Of a DNA stretch of 64,000 bases, positions 17,089 through 26,163 are shown piece by piece (positions within the stretch are counted from its first letter, which is position 1; each line of letters starts with the position of its first letter). The notes under the pieces were generated by a model. The model was not told the origin of the DNA, did not search any database, and saw only the letters and a list, made by a program, of their open reading frames with translations. Made by a program: the position numbers and the translations under genes. Location: assembly GCF_003323745.1 (NCBI RefSeq), contig NZ_QOIL01000008.1, positions 269,404-333,403 on the forward strand. Direction: 5' to 3'. This DNA comes from Sphaerisporangium album (GTDB taxonomy: Bacteria; Actinomycetota; Actinomycetes; Streptosporangiales; Streptosporangiaceae).

Positions 17089-19190
17089 GCGCCGCGCCCT
17101 GGTTCGCTGCGGACGTAGAGCAACGCGATGTCGTCGTCGTGGCCCCGCGCGCCGATGCACTCACTGAGCAAATGTTCGCACAGCGCCTCGGCCGCGGACG
17201 GGTCTTCCACCGATCCCCAGGCGCGGGCGAGCGTCGCCATCCCGTTGTCGATGAGTTCGTTCCGCCGTTCCACCAGCCCGTCGGTGTACAGCAGAAGCTG
17301 CGAACCGGCCGGAAACGGGACGGTCTCCTCTTCGTAGTCGAAGCACACCACGCCGAGCGGCGGCCCGATCTTGCCGTCGGCGTGGCGGGTCTCGCCGTCC
17401 GGCCCGCGCAGGAGCGGGGGCAGGTGGCCGGCGTTGGCGATGGTCAGCGTCCGCGCCACGGGGTCGTGGACGGCGAAGGTGCAGGTCACCAGGCGTTTGG
17501 TGTCGACGTCGCCGAGCAGCGCGTCCAGCCGGCGCAGCATCTGACCGGGCGGCAGCCCCATGATGGCGTAGGCCCGGACGGCGGTGCGCATCTGGCCCAT
17601 GACGGCGGCGGCCTGGATGCCCTTGCCCATGACGTCGCCCACGACGAACGCGGTGCGGCCGTCCCCCAGCGGGACGAGGTCGACCCAGTCGCCGCCGACC
17701 TCGGTTCCCTGGGCGGCGGGCAGGTAGCGCCAGGCGGTGGTGAGCCCATCGGCCTCCTGGAGCGGCGGCAGCAGCGTCCGCTGGAGCTCCACCGCGGCAT
17801 CGCGCTGCTGCTGGTAGAGGCGGGCGTTGTCCATGGCGACGGCGGCCTGGGCCGCGACGCCCGCGGCGAGCCGCTCGTGCCGGGCGGTGAACATGCCGGT
17901 CTGCGGGTGGCCGAAGAAGAACCCGCCGAGCACCTTCCCGGACGGGGAGATCACGGGCACGGCGAGGTAGCTGCGGACGTCCAGGTGGCCCTGCGGCATG
18001 CCGTGGTAGGGGGCGTTCCTCCCATAGCGCGCGTCCTGCTTGACGTCGTCCAGGCGCAGGATGCCGAGCCCGCGGAAGGTGTGGTCGAACACCTGGGTGT
18101 TGCGCGGCATGGGGAACCTGGCGAAGGTCTCGCGCGGCACCCCGGACAGCACGTAGAGCAGGTACGACTCGCCGCTCATGTCCTCGACGTTGTAGAAGAA
18201 CGAGCCGAACGCCGCGCCGGTCAGCGTGGTGGCGGCGTCGCAGGCGCGCTGGACGATCACCTGGAGGTCGAGCTCGGCGGCGAGCGTGCGGCCGACCTCG
18301 TGGAGCGTCTCGACGACGCTGGTCTCCTCGCGCAGGCGGTGTTCCTGGTCGCGCAGGACGCGCTGCGTCTCGCTGAGGTCGGTGACCAGGTTCTCCAGGT
18401 GCGCCGCCTGCTGCTGCGCGGAGGTCTCCAGGACCTCCAGCAGCTCGGTGAGCGCCTGCTCGCGGGCCGAGCCCGCGCCGGTGGACGCGTCGTCCAGGTG
18501 CCCGAGCAGCCCCAGCCGGACGCTCACCGCGACGCTGCGGAACATCCTGGCCGTCTCGGTGGAGACGGGGACGCGGGAGAACAGGACGAGCGCGAAGATC
18601 TCCCCGCCGGGGAGCGTCCCGCCGAAACCGAGCACGGACCGGGCGCCGTGGTCGGCCGGGGAGCTGCCCCGCGGGAGCCCGGAAAGGGGGCTGCCGGTGG
18701 CGTCGGGGACGTGGAAGACGTCGAACCGGTCGCCGTGGGCCCGCTCGTCGCCGCGGACGGTGGCCTCGACGTCGAGCCCGAGGTGGCTGATCAACGCGCG
18801 GAGCATGGGGGCGCGGGTCACCGCCTCGGCACTGGTCATAGGGATCGCGAGGTGGTGGCGGGAGAGGGTGAGGTCGTCCCATTCGGGGGTGTCGCCGCGG
18901 GTGGCGATGAGGTTGAGGCAGCGCAGGTCCCCGTCGGTGGGGCCGGCGGGCAGTTGCTCGTCGGCGACGCGCTGGGCCTCCGGGGTGAGGTCGGCGTACC
19001 TGCGGCTGACGAACAGCCGGGCGAGGACGCACTCGGGCTCGCCGGTGACGGGGTCGACCAGGTTGTCGCGGAGGTAGTCCACCATCGACCGCGCCGCCTC
19101 GTCCAGTGAGGCGGCCTCGTCACCGAGGCGTCGTAACCGTGCGCCGCAGCGGACCATGTCACTCAGCGAGAAGGTCACCAGATCGAACAC
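17082..19190 (-). CDS. GAF-SpoIIE (PP2C) serine phosphatase, partner-switching activator
   Basis: A 702-residue cytoplasmic sensor phosphatase. Residues 1-240 form an N-terminal sensor region that I cannot name, about 245-295 a coiled coil ([28 protein letters not shown]), about 300-455 a GAF domain, and about 485-695 the SpoIIE/PP2C catalytic domain. The last has [45 protein letters not shown] and GHDDDIALL, with the metal-binding aspartates present. It should dephosphorylate the neighbouring STAS protein on a GAF-sensed signal. The GTG start has AAGGAG four bases upstream, and the 3' end overlaps the HATPase start. Confidence 0.93.
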   Translation of the reverse strand: MFDLVTFSLSDMVRCGARLRRLGDEAASLDEAARSMVDYLRDNLVDPVTGEPECVLARLFVSRRYADLTPEAQRVADEQLPAGPTDGDLRCLNLIATRGDTPEWDDLTLSRHHLAIPMTSAEAVTRAPMLRALISHLGLDVEATVRGDERAHGDRFDVFHVPDATGSPLSGLPRGSSPADHGARSVLGFGGTLPGGEIFALVLFSRVPVSTETARMFRSVAVSVRLGLLGHLDDASTGAGSAREQALTELLEVLETSAQQQAAHLENLVTDLSETQRVLRDQEHRLREETSVVETLHEVGRTLAAELDLQVIVQRACDAATTLTGAAFGSFFYNVEDMSGESYLLYVLSGVPRETFARFPMPRNTQVFDHTFRGLGILRLDDVKQDARYGRNAPYHGMPQGHLDVRSYLAVPVISPSGKVLGGFFFGHPQTGMFTARHERLAAGVAAQAAVAMDNARLYQQQRDAAVELQRTLLPPLQEADGLTTAWRYLPAAQGTEVGGDWVDLVPLGDGRTAFVVGDVMGKGIQAAAVMGQMRTAVRAYAIMGLPPGQMLRRLDALLGDVDTKRLVTCTFAVHDPVARTLTIANAGHLPPLLRGPDGETRHADGKIGPPLGVVCFDYEEETVPFPAGSQLLLYTDGLVERRNELIDNGMATLARAWGSVEDPSAAEALCEHLLSECIGARGHDDDIALLYVRSEPGRGAC

Positions 19191-19316
19191 GTGACTCCTT
19201 GGCGCCCGGCACCTGGGTACGGTGGCCGCTCGACTGCCCCTGTCGCGTGGTCGATCTTATACCAGGTCAGCGGACACGTCCGGAAGAGGTGAGGATCGGC
19301 GGCGTGCGGAGGAACG

Positions 19317-20183
19317 TCAGATCGAGCGGTAGTGCTTCCTGAGGGCGATCGCGGCGGCCACGCCTCCCGCCAGGGCCCCCGCGCCCGCCGCGATGGGCAG
19401 GCCGATCATCGTCGCCTTGCGCCCGGTGCGGAAGTCGCGCACCGTCCAGTCGTTCTTGCGGGCGTGTTCGAGCAGCTCGCTGTCGGGGTTGATCGCGCAG
19501 GGGTGGCCGACGAGGCGCAGCAGGGGCAGGTCGTTGGCCGAGTCGCTGTAGGCGGTGCAGCGGGACAGGTCCAGGCCCTCGCGCCGCGCCAGCGCCTTGA
19601 CGGCCTCGGCCTTGGCGGGACCGTGCAGCAGGTCGCCCACCAGGCGCCCGGTGTAGACGCCGTTCTCGGTCTCGGCGACGGTGCCGAGCGCGCCGGTCAG
19701 CCCGAGGCGCTGGGCGATCACGCGGGACAGCTCGACGGGCGTGGCGGTCACCAGCCACACGCGCTGGCCCCGGTCCAGGTGGCTCTGCGCGAGCGCGCGG
19801 GTGCCGGCCCAGATGCGGTCGGCCATCACCTCGTCGTAGATCTCCTCGCCGAGGCGCACGACGTCCTCGACCTTGAGCCCGACCACGAACGCCAGGGCCG
19901 TCTCCTTGGCGCGGGCGATGTGCTCGGGGTTCTCGTTGCCGCGGACGCGGAACAGGGCCTGGCCGATGGCGAACTTCAGCAGGTCGCTGGTGGTGAAAAG
20001 CCCGCGGGAGGCGAGCCCGCGGGCGAAGTGGTAGATCGAGGCGCCGCGCATCATCGTGTTGTCGACGTCGAAGAACGCCGCCGCGGTCGGGTCGGGCTCG
20101 GCGACGGGGGCCGTTACGGCGGCCGCCGCCGCTACTTCGCCGGCGATCTCCGCCTCGGTACGCCGTCGTAGTAACCGCCTCAT
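19317..20183 (-). CDS. HAD-IB family phosphatase (SerB-like) with a hydrophobic C-terminal segment
   Basis: A 288-residue HAD hydrolase. Motif I is FFDVDNTMM (Asp39 nucleophile, Asp41), motif II WLVTATP, the conserved Lys is in HGPAKAEAVKAL, and motif III/IV is YSDSANDLPLL. The HAD-IB class includes phosphoserine phosphatase and lyso-phospholipid phosphatases. Near the C-terminus a Gly/Ala-rich stretch (GLPIAAGAGALAGGVAAAIA) could be a membrane anchor, unusual for SerB and suggestive of a lipid or membrane substrate. In actinobacteria this gene often neighbours the bldN region. Confidence 0.88.
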   Translation of the reverse strand: MRRLLRRRTEAEIAGEVAAAAAVTAPVAEPDPTAAAFFDVDNTMMRGASIYHFARGLASRGLFTTSDLLKFAIGQALFRVRGNENPEHIARAKETALAFVVGLKVEDVVRLGEEIYDEVMADRIWAGTRALAQSHLDRGQRVWLVTATPVELSRVIAQRLGLTGALGTVAETENGVYTGRLVGDLLHGPAKAEAVKALARREGLDLSRCTAYSDSANDLPLLRLVGHPCAINPDSELLEHARKNDWTVRDFRTGRKATMIGLPIAAGAGALAGGVAAAIALRKHYRSI

Positions 20184-20270
20184 AGCACTTCAGCTTAACC
20201 ATGTGGAGGGGATGAAATCGGTGTACGTGGCGTTAGCGTGGCGTGACGGTCTGGCGCACGCGAGGGGACG

Positions 20271-20954
20271 TCAGGGGGTGAGGTCGTCGATCATGTCGAG
20301 GTACGCGCTGGCCTTCATGCGGTCACCCTCGCCGAGCTGCGGGATCATGGGCTCGACGACGTCGCGCTGCTGCTCGGTGAACCGCTTGAGCGCCGGCGTC
20401 TGCTTGCCGCGCCGCTTCACGTGGCCGAGCTCGGTCAGCGCGGAGCGGGTGGTGCGGGACATCTCGTCCAGCGTCCGCCCGATCAGCTTCTCGCGTGCCG
20501 AGTCGGGGTAGCCGAGCAGGGCGGCGGCCTCCGTGGCGCGGGAGTGGGCCGCGTTCAGCTCCCGCCTGGCGCGTTCGGTGTCGTCGGTCGTCAGGCTCAG
20601 CAGGGTGGCCTCGGCCGCGCGCTTGATCGGGTAGAGGTGGTCGCCGGGGACGGCGTCGTAGGTCCGCACGCCTGTGAAGAACATCACGCCCACCATGGCC
20701 ACGATCATCGCCGCCGGACGCACCCTCCGGAGCAGGGACGGTCGCCGCGGGGGCGTCTCGGGGGCGGGGGCGGACCTGGCCCGGTAGGCGGCCAGCACCT
20801 CCTCGCGCAGGCGCGCCCGGAAGTCGGGGCGCGGGCCGGTGCCGGACTCCGAGCCGATCTCGTTCAGCCGTGCGATGAAGTGGGGCTGGGGATCCCGCCG
20901 CGTGACGGCGGCCCATCGCCTGAGCAGCCACCGCGTAGGCCCCCACTTGCCCAT
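20271..20954 (-). CDS. DUF5667 membrane protein, RsbN-like anti-sigma factor
   Basis: A 227-residue protein with an N-terminal cytoplasmic region (about 1-79), one membrane segment at about 80-96 (AAMIVAMVGVMFFTGV), and an extracytoplasmic helical DUF5667 domain beginning YDAVPGDHLYPIKRAAE. It is directly downstream of the BldN-type sigma gene, as rsbN follows bldN in Streptomyces, where RsbN holds BldN at the membrane. By position and topology it should be the cognate anti-sigma factor. The N-terminal part (FIARLNEI, PDFRARLREEVL) would contact sigma. The assignment rests on synteny and topology. Confidence 0.75.
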   Translation of the reverse strand: MGKWGPTRWLLRRWAAVTRRDPQPHFIARLNEIGSESGTGPRPDFRARLREEVLAAYRARSAPAPETPPRRPSLLRRVRPAAMIVAMVGVMFFTGVRTYDAVPGDHLYPIKRAAEATLLSLTTDDTERARRELNAAHSRATEAAALLGYPDSAREKLIGRTLDEMSRTTRSALTELGHVKRRGKQTPALKRFTEQQRDVVEPMIPQLGEGDRMKASAYLDMIDDLTP

Positions 20955-21075
20955 GAAAGCTCCCTGCCGGACGCACTACGATGATCCATAGGTGCTACCT
21001 GCCCAACGACGCGGAGAGTCCTCAGGTTACGGCCGCCCGCGCCCGCGGCGGCCCCGCGCCGGCCGCCGGCCGTGA

Positions 21076-21729
21076 TCAATTGAGGTCGTCCGGAAGCGCC
21101 CTGGCCAGGGCACGGATCGCGCGGAACTGCAGAGCCTTGATCGCGCCGCTCTTCTTGCCCATGATCAGCGCGGTCTCGGCCAGGGACATGCCGTGCAGGA
21201 AGCGCAGGACCACGCATTCCTGCTGCTCGGGCCCGAGGTCTCGCACGGCCCGCAGCACGCGCTCGGTGATCATGGTGGCGACCACGGCGTTCTCCGGAAT
21301 GTGCGCGCCGTCCAGGGGGGTGTCCAGCACCTCGGCCGTGGACACCTCCATGCGGTACCTGCCGGACTTGTAGTGGTCGGTGACGAGATTCCTGGCGATC
21401 GTCACCAGCCACGCGCCGACGTCCCTGCCCTGCCAGGTGAAGTGGCCGATGCGCCCGAGGGCGCGCAGGAACGTTTCACTGGTGAGATCCTCCGCCAGCA
21501 TGTGGCAGCCGACCCGGAAGTAGACATAGCGATAGACAAGATCGACATAACGGTCGTAGAGCGCCGCGAAGGCGTCGGCGTCGCCGGTCTTGGCGCGGAG
21601 CACCACTCTCCGGAGCTCATCGCTCTCCGGGGAGGGACGCTCTCGCTGGTCAGCGGCGGCGCGCGTGGGGTTCACTGTGTCGGCCGATCCTGGTGGGGAA
21701 AGCCCGGCGACCGACCATGAGTTCGACAT
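21076..21729 (-). CDS. bldN: BldN-type ECF sigma factor
   Basis: A 217-residue group 4 sigma factor. Region 2 is DADAFAALYDRYVDLVYRYV with AEDLTSETFLRALGRIG, then FTWQGRDVGAWLVTIARNLV. Region 4 is EQQECVVLRFLHGMSLAETA with MGKKSGAIKALQFRAIRAL. These blocks closely resemble Streptomyces BldN, which drives aerial-hypha genes (chaplins, rodlins). The N-terminal extension before region 2 is only about 45 residues from the chosen ATG (21727-21729, AGGG eight bases upstream), shorter than the long pro-sequence of S. coelicolor BldN; the frame stays open upstream to 21861. The RsbN-like gene follows downstream. Confidence 0.82.
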   Translation of the reverse strand: MSNSWSVAGLSPPGSADTVNPTRAAADQRERPSPESDELRRVVLRAKTGDADAFAALYDRYVDLVYRYVYFRVGCHMLAEDLTSETFLRALGRIGHFTWQGRDVGAWLVTIARNLVTDHYKSGRYRMEVSTAEVLDTPLDGAHIPENAVVATMITERVLRAVRDLGPEQQECVVLRFLHGMSLAETALIMGKKSGAIKALQFRAIRALARALPDDLN

Positions 21730-21775
21730 CCGGTATCCCTGGGGAGGAAAGGGAAGGGCGCGTGCGTGCGGCAAC

Positions 21776-21804
21776 ACTCTAGAAATCATCGGGAAATTGC
21801 ACAA
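21776..21804 (-). promoter_or_regulatory. Predicted promoter of the bldN-type gene
   Basis: On the minus strand TTGTGC (21804-21799) and TAGAGT (21781-21776) are spaced exactly 17 bases apart. This gives a leader of about 40 bases to the ATG at 21729. Shorter bldN starts are therefore preferred over the upstream in-frame ATG at 21861. Confidence 0.45.
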
Positions 21805-21904
21805 TCCACTTTGCCTCAGTAAGTAGCTCGCGTAACAGGAGTGATGCGGCACTCCGGGCACCGGCTACCGGTTTGGAGGTAATGTCCGGCAGAGTTGAGC
21901 CATC

Positions 21905-23581
21905 ATGGAAGTCCTCGTTGCCGTCACCGCCTTCGCCGGTGCACTGTTCGCCGCCATCACGACCGGCATCCTCGTCGGACGTCTCCGTGACGAGCGGACC
22001 GGCTGGCTCATCGCCTGGACCATCACCACCGCGTCCCTCTGCCTGGCCCTCGGCGCCGTCGCGATCGGGCACCTCATCGGGTTCGGCCCCGCGACCTTCC
22101 GCGTGTACCAGATCACCGGGGCGTTCCTGGCGCCGTTCTGGCTCGCCATCGGCATGGTGCAACTGCTCGCGCGCGGCTCGGCCGCCCGCTTCGCCGCCTG
22201 GCTCTTCGGGATCGCCCTCACGCTGATCACCGTGGTCATCCTCACCGTGGACCCGATCAGCGAGGCCGGCAGGCTCGGCAAGGCGCTCCCCATCGGGGAC
22301 ACCCACTGGACGATCATCCCGACCTCGCTGCTGACCGTCGCGCACGGCGCCACGTACCTGATCCTGATCGGCTGCCTGATCGTCGCGGTCCTGCGCTGGC
22401 GCGGAGGCGGCGACTCCGACGCCGACAACATGCACGCCGGGGTGGTGCTCACGCCGACCGGGCTCGCGATCGTCGGCGTGGTGCGGTTCGCAATCCCCGG
22501 GGTGTTCGCCGCGCTGGTGATCACCCTCATGGTGGGGGCCGTGTGGTACGCCGTCGCGCGACCGCTCGCGCCCTACGACGAGGAGCGCGACGACACCGAC
22601 GACGTGTGGGACGAGGCGCGCACGCCCAGCAGGCGCCGCGCCCCCGAGCCGTCCGAAAGGTCCCCCGAGTCCGGTCCCATGCCGGTCTCCGCTCCCCCCA
22701 TGCCGCCACCCCGCCGCTCGGGCCTCGGCGACCTCGTGGCGGAGTACCGGGCGGGCGATCCGGGCGAGGTGGACTTCGCCGCGCGCATGCAGCCGTCCGG
22801 CGGGTTCGAGGGTCGCGGCGGCCCGATGACCGGCGAGTTCATGGGCCCGGGGCAGCCGGGCGCGTCCAATCCGCTCAACCAGCTCAACCAGCAGGGACTT
22901 CACCAGGGCCCGCCGGGCGAGCAGCCGCCGTTCGGGGAGCAGTCCCCGTACGGCCCGCCGGGGCGGTTCGGGCAACCGGATCAGCCGGGGCAGCCGGGGC
23001 AGTTCGGGCAGCACGGCAGGCCCGGCGGCTACGACGCAACGGTCGAGGCCGGCCTCCCCGGGCAGAACGGGTCGCACCGGGCGCCCGGTCAGCCGGACTA
23101 CTCGATGCCCGCCACGGGCGTGCTCTTCTCCGGCGCCGAGGCGCAACAGGCCTTCGGCCGCCCCGACCCGCCGGCGGCTCCTGAGGGTCTTGGGGGACGC
23201 GGGGCGCGGGGCCTGGCGTCCTCACCGTCCGGCGGCTCGGTGAAGCCGTCCTCCAGCATCTACGGGCTGCTGACCGTCTTCACCCTCATGGACGGGGCCG
23301 GCGAGGCGTTCGACCGCCTGGCCGAGGAGACCGTCGAGGCCGTCCGGCGCAGCGAGCCCGACACCTTGATCTTCATCTGCCACGCGGTCAAGTCGGCGCC
23401 GCTCCAGCGCATCGTGTACGAGATCTACCGCGACGAGGTGGCGTTCACCGAGCACCAGCGCCAGCCGCACATGGAGCGCTTCGCCCGCGAGCGGGTGGCG
23501 CACGTGCTGGCCGCCAACGTGATCGAGCTGAACGTCAACGCCGCCAAGGTCGTCCCGCTCCCCACGGCGTACCGGGTCTGA
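21905..23581 (+). CDS. Polytopic membrane protein fused to a C-terminal ABM (antibiotic biosynthesis monooxygenase) domain
   Basis: A 558-residue protein in three parts. Residues 1-227 carry about seven hydrophobic segments (for example VAVTAFAGALFAAITTGILV and VFAALVITLMVGAVWYAVA). Residues 228-452 are a disordered linker rich in Pro, Gly and Gln with repeats such as QPGQPGQFGQ. Residues 453-558 are a soluble alpha/beta domain (YGLLTVFTLMDGAGEAFDRL, IVYEIYRDEVAFTEH, PHMERFARE) that fits the dimeric ABM/YgiN quinol-monooxygenase fold. It is divergent from bldN. The function is unknown; a membrane-tethered quinone- or haem-related oxygenase is possible. The ribosome site before ATG 21905 is weak. 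Confidence 0.8.
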   Translation: MEVLVAVTAFAGALFAAITTGILVGRLRDERTGWLIAWTITTASLCLALGAVAIGHLIGFGPATFRVYQITGAFLAPFWLAIGMVQLLARGSAARFAAWLFGIALTLITVVILTVDPISEAGRLGKALPIGDTHWTIIPTSLLTVAHGATYLILIGCLIVAVLRWRGGGDSDADNMHAGVVLTPTGLAIVGVVRFAIPGVFAALVITLMVGAVWYAVARPLAPYDEERDDTDDVWDEARTPSRRRAPEPSERSPESGPMPVSAPPMPPPRRSGLGDLVAEYRAGDPGEVDFAARMQPSGGFEGRGGPMTGEFMGPGQPGASNPLNQLNQQGLHQGPPGEQPPFGEQSPYGPPGRFGQPDQPGQPGQFGQHGRPGGYDATVEAGLPGQNGSHRAPGQPDYSMPATGVLFSGAEAQQAFGRPDPPAAPEGLGGRGARGLASSPSGGSVKPSSSIYGLLTVFTLMDGAGEAFDRLAEETVEAVRRSEPDTLIFICHAVKSAPLQRIVYEIYRDEVAFTEHQRQPHMERFARERVAHVLAANVIELNVNAAKVVPLPTAYRV

Positions 23582-23597
23582 GGGAGGCCCGAGGAGG

Positions 23598-23846
23598 TCA
23601 GCCGCCGAGGGCGGTGCGCAGGCGGGTCTCGTCGACTCGCCAGAAGTCGTGCTGCACGCCGTCGATCAGAGTGACGGGGATCATGTCCCAGTACGCCTTC
23701 TGGTCGGCCTCGGAGGCGGTGATGTCGCGCTCCTCCCAGGTGACGCCCAGGTCCGCCGCCACGCGCCGGATCACGGCCCTGGCGTCGTCGCAGAGATGGC
23801 ATCCTGGTTTGCCCAGCAGAGTGATCGTGTGATCTCGCGGCGCCAT
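23598..23846 (-). CDS. Glutaredoxin-like thioredoxin-fold protein
   Basis: An 82-residue minimal glutaredoxin. The active site is CHLC (Cys16, Cys19) after TLLGKPG, and the cis-Pro loop is DMIPVTLIDG. The GKPxCHLC form belongs to the DUF836/glutaredoxin-like group common in actinobacteria, which use mycothiol rather than glutathione, so it probably acts as a mycoredoxin-like or general thiol reductant. It ends 17 bases from the convergent membrane-ABM gene and is divergent from the rex operon, matching the actinobacterial order of glutaredoxin, rex and hem genes. Confidence 0.88.
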   Translation of the reverse strand: MAPRDHTITLLGKPGCHLCDDARAVIRRVAADLGVTWEERDITASEADQKAYWDMIPVTLIDGVQHDFWRVDETRLRTALGG

Positions 23847-23995
23847 GCGCCCAGCCTAACGGCCCCGCCCGGCCCGGCACGGTCCCGGAACGGTCGCCGG
23901 CAGGGGTCCGGTACGCGCTCGCCGAGGTCGGGGCCGGATCCCGGACCGCCACCCTTAACTGGGAGAGTGAACACCCGAGAGTGGGCTTCCGCACT

Positions 23996-24025
23996 TTGTG
24001 CATGTCTTCACAAAGGGATTAACCT
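23996..24025 (+). promoter_or_regulatory. Rex operator overlapping the rex-hem promoter
   Basis: TTGTGCATGTCTTCACAA (23996-24013) differs from the Rex operator consensus TTGTGAA-N4-TTCACAA at one base. It contains the -35 TTGTGC (23996-24001), which is 18 bases from the -10 TAACCT (24020-24025). Bound Rex would cover the -35 box, so autorepression of rex-hemACD at low NADH is expected. This is established for Rex in Streptomyces; here it is inferred from the site. Confidence 0.85.
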
Positions 24026-24112
24026 GGAAGCCTGCGCCCTCCTCGACATCCGTCGCAACCGCGAGCGCGGCCGGGGCGCACCGGCCGCCCGTCCCCTGGA
24101 GTCCCGGCCGAA

Positions 24113-24820
24113 GTGATCCGCCGCATGTCTCAAGCGCGTGAACGTGGCATCCCCGATGCGACGGTCGCCCGGCTGCCCCTTTACCTGCGGGCCCTCAACG
24201 GGCTCGCGGAGCGGGGTACCGCGACCGTCAGCTCGGAGGACCTGGCCGTCGCGGCCGGGGTGAACTCCGCGAAGCTCCGCAAAGACCTGTCGCACCTCGG
24301 GTCGTACGGCACCCGCGGCGTCGGCTACGACGTCCAGTACCTCATCTATCAGATCTCCCGTGAGCTCGGTCTCACCCAGGACTGGGCCGTGGCGATCGTC
24401 GGCGTCGGCAACCTCGGCCGCGCCCTCGCCAACTACGGCGGGTTCGTGTCGCGGGGCTTCCGGGTGGCCGCGCTGTTCGACGCGGACACGTCCGTCGTGG
24501 GGGAGCGCCTGGTCGGCATGCCCGTCGAGCACATCGACGAACTCGAGGACGTGATCCGCACGCGGGACATCTCGATCGTGGTGATCGCGACGCCCGCCGC
24601 GGCCGCGCAGCCCGTGGCGGACCGGGTCATCGCCTCGGGCATCACCAGTATCTTGAACTTCGCCCCCGTTGTGCTCAATGTGCCTGACGGAGTCGATGTC
24701 CGCAAAGTTGACCTATCGACCGAACTTCAGATCCTCGCGTTCCATGAGCAGCGCAAGGCGGATCGTGAATCAGGGAGCCCCATCATGGCGGAGAACTTGG
24801 CGGAGGCGATGGACGCATGA
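24113..24820 (+). CDS. rex: Redox-sensing transcriptional repressor Rex
   Basis: A 235-residue NADH-sensing repressor. The N-terminal winged HTH (about 15-85) has IPDATVARLPLYLRAL, VNSAKLRKDLSHLGSYGTRG and a wing at GVGYDV. The Rossmann domain has IVGVGNLGRALANYGGF (GxGxxG, 97-102), VVIATPAAAAQ and NFAPVVLNVP, and the domain-swapped C-terminal helix is LQILAFHEQRK. NADH binding releases Rex from DNA. The start is taken as GTG 24113 (GGAG eleven bases upstream); ATG 24125 is possible. The stop overlaps the hemA ATG. Confidence 0.97.
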   Translation: MIRRMSQARERGIPDATVARLPLYLRALNGLAERGTATVSSEDLAVAAGVNSAKLRKDLSHLGSYGTRGVGYDVQYLIYQISRELGLTQDWAVAIVGVGNLGRALANYGGFVSRGFRVAALFDADTSVVGERLVGMPVEHIDELEDVIRTRDISIVVIATPAAAAQPVADRVIASGITSILNFAPVVLNVPDGVDVRKVDLSTELQILAFHEQRKADRESGSPIMAENLAEAMDA

Positions 24821-26163
24821 GTCTTCTGACCGTGGGTCTCAGCCACAGGACGGCACCCGTGGCCTTGCTCGAACGCGTCGCGGTCACCGGCGACGCCCTC
24901 GTGAAGCTGCTGCACGACATCAGAAGCGATGAGCACGTGGCCGAGGTGATGATCGTCTCCACGTGCAACAGGGTCGAGGTCTACGCCGAGGTCGACCGGT
25001 TCCACGGCGGTGTGACGGCGGTCACCGAGATGCTGAGCGCGCATTCGGACGTCCCCCAGGACCAGCTGACGCGCCATTTGTACGTGCACTACGAGGACCG
25101 CGTGGTCGAGCACCTTTTCACCGTCGTGTGCGGGCTCGACTCGATGGCGGTGGGCGAAGGCCAGATCCTCGGCCAGGTGCGCCAGTCGCTGCGGCTCGCC
25201 CAGGAACAGGGCACCGCGGGCTCCACGTTGAACGAGCTGGCCCAGCAGGCGCTGCGGGTCGGCAAGCGCGCCCACACCGAGACCGGCATCGACCGCGTGG
25301 GGGCCTCCCTCGTCGGGCTCGGCCTGACGCTGGCCGAGCGGGTGCTCGGCCCGATCCAGGGCAAGCGGGCGCTGGTCGTGGGCGCCGGGTCGATGAGCGC
25401 GCTGTCGGCCGTGACGCTCGGCAGGGCCGGGGTCACGGACATCGTCGTCGCCAACCGCACCTTCGAGCGGGCCGCCCGCCTGGCGCAGAGCGTGGGCGGC
25501 CGGGCGGTCGAGCTGGCGGACGTCGAGAGGGAGCTGGCCTCGGCCGATGTCGTCATCTCCTGCACCGGAGCGGGTACCGTTGTCATCGGCACCGAGATGG
25601 TGGCGCGGGCGGCGCGGGGCAAGCCGCTCTTCCTGCTCGACCTCGCGTTGCCGCACGACGTCGACCCGGGCGTCCGCATGCTTCCCGGCGTCACCCTCGT
25701 CGACCTGGAGTCGATGCAGGAGGCCGGGTTCGGCGGCGACGGTCACGACGGCGGCGCCTCCGACGAGGTCGCCGCGGTCCGCTCGATCGTGTCCGCCGAG
25801 GTGTGCGAATATCTCCGGGCCGAGCGCGCGGCCAAGGTGACGCCGACGGTGATCGCCTTGCGGGCCAAGGCGGCCGACGTCGTCGAGACCGAGATCGGGC
25901 GCCTGGTCACCCGGGTTCCCGAGATCGACGGGCGGTTGCGCGGAGAGATCTCCCAGACCATCCGCCGGGTGGTGGACAAGCTGCTCCACGAGCCGACCGT
26001 GCGTGTCAAGCGGTTGGCGGCGTCTCCGGCGGGCGATCATTATGCTGAGGCGCTGCGCGAGCTGTTCGACCTGAACCCGAAGGTGCCCGAGGCAGTGACG
26101 AGAGCCGAGGTGGCCGAGGTGGAGACGGACGCGACCGGTCGATCCGGCGAGGAGGACGCATGA
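24817..26163 (+). CDS. hemA: Glutamyl-tRNA reductase
   Basis: First committed step of C5-pathway haem synthesis: reduces glutamyl-tRNA(Glu) to glutamate-1-semialdehyde with NADPH. The 448 residues have the family layout: GLSHRTAPVALLER, catalytic Cys50 in VSTCNRVEVY, GEGQILGQVR, the NADPH site VVGAGSMSALSAV, ANRTFERA, and a C-terminal dimerisation helix. One oddity is a Gly/Asp-rich loop (GFGGDGHDGG) in the late part. The ATG overlaps the rex stop and its own stop overlaps hemC, so it is co-translated under Rex control. Confidence 0.98.
   Translation: MSLLTVGLSHRTAPVALLERVAVTGDALVKLLHDIRSDEHVAEVMIVSTCNRVEVYAEVDRFHGGVTAVTEMLSAHSDVPQDQLTRHLYVHYEDRVVEHLFTVVCGLDSMAVGEGQILGQVRQSLRLAQEQGTAGSTLNELAQQALRVGKRAHTETGIDRVGASLVGLGLTLAERVLGPIQGKRALVVGAGSMSALSAVTLGRAGVTDIVVANRTFERAARLAQSVGGRAVELADVERELASADVVISCTGAGTVVIGTEMVARAARGKPLFLLDLALPHDVDPGVRMLPGVTLVDLESMQEAGFGGDGHDGGASDEVAAVRSIVSAEVCEYLRAERAAKVTPTVIALRAKAADVVETEIGRLVTRVPEIDGRLRGEISQTIRRVVDKLLHEPTVRVKRLAASPAGDHYAEALRELFDLNPKVPEAVTRAEVAEVETDATGRSGEEDA

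Noticed and set aside
17139..19109. 656-codon frame antisense to the SpoIIE phosphatase gene
   Set aside because: The sense strand carries intact GAF and PP2C motifs and a good ribosome site; the antisense frame has none and is compositionally biased.
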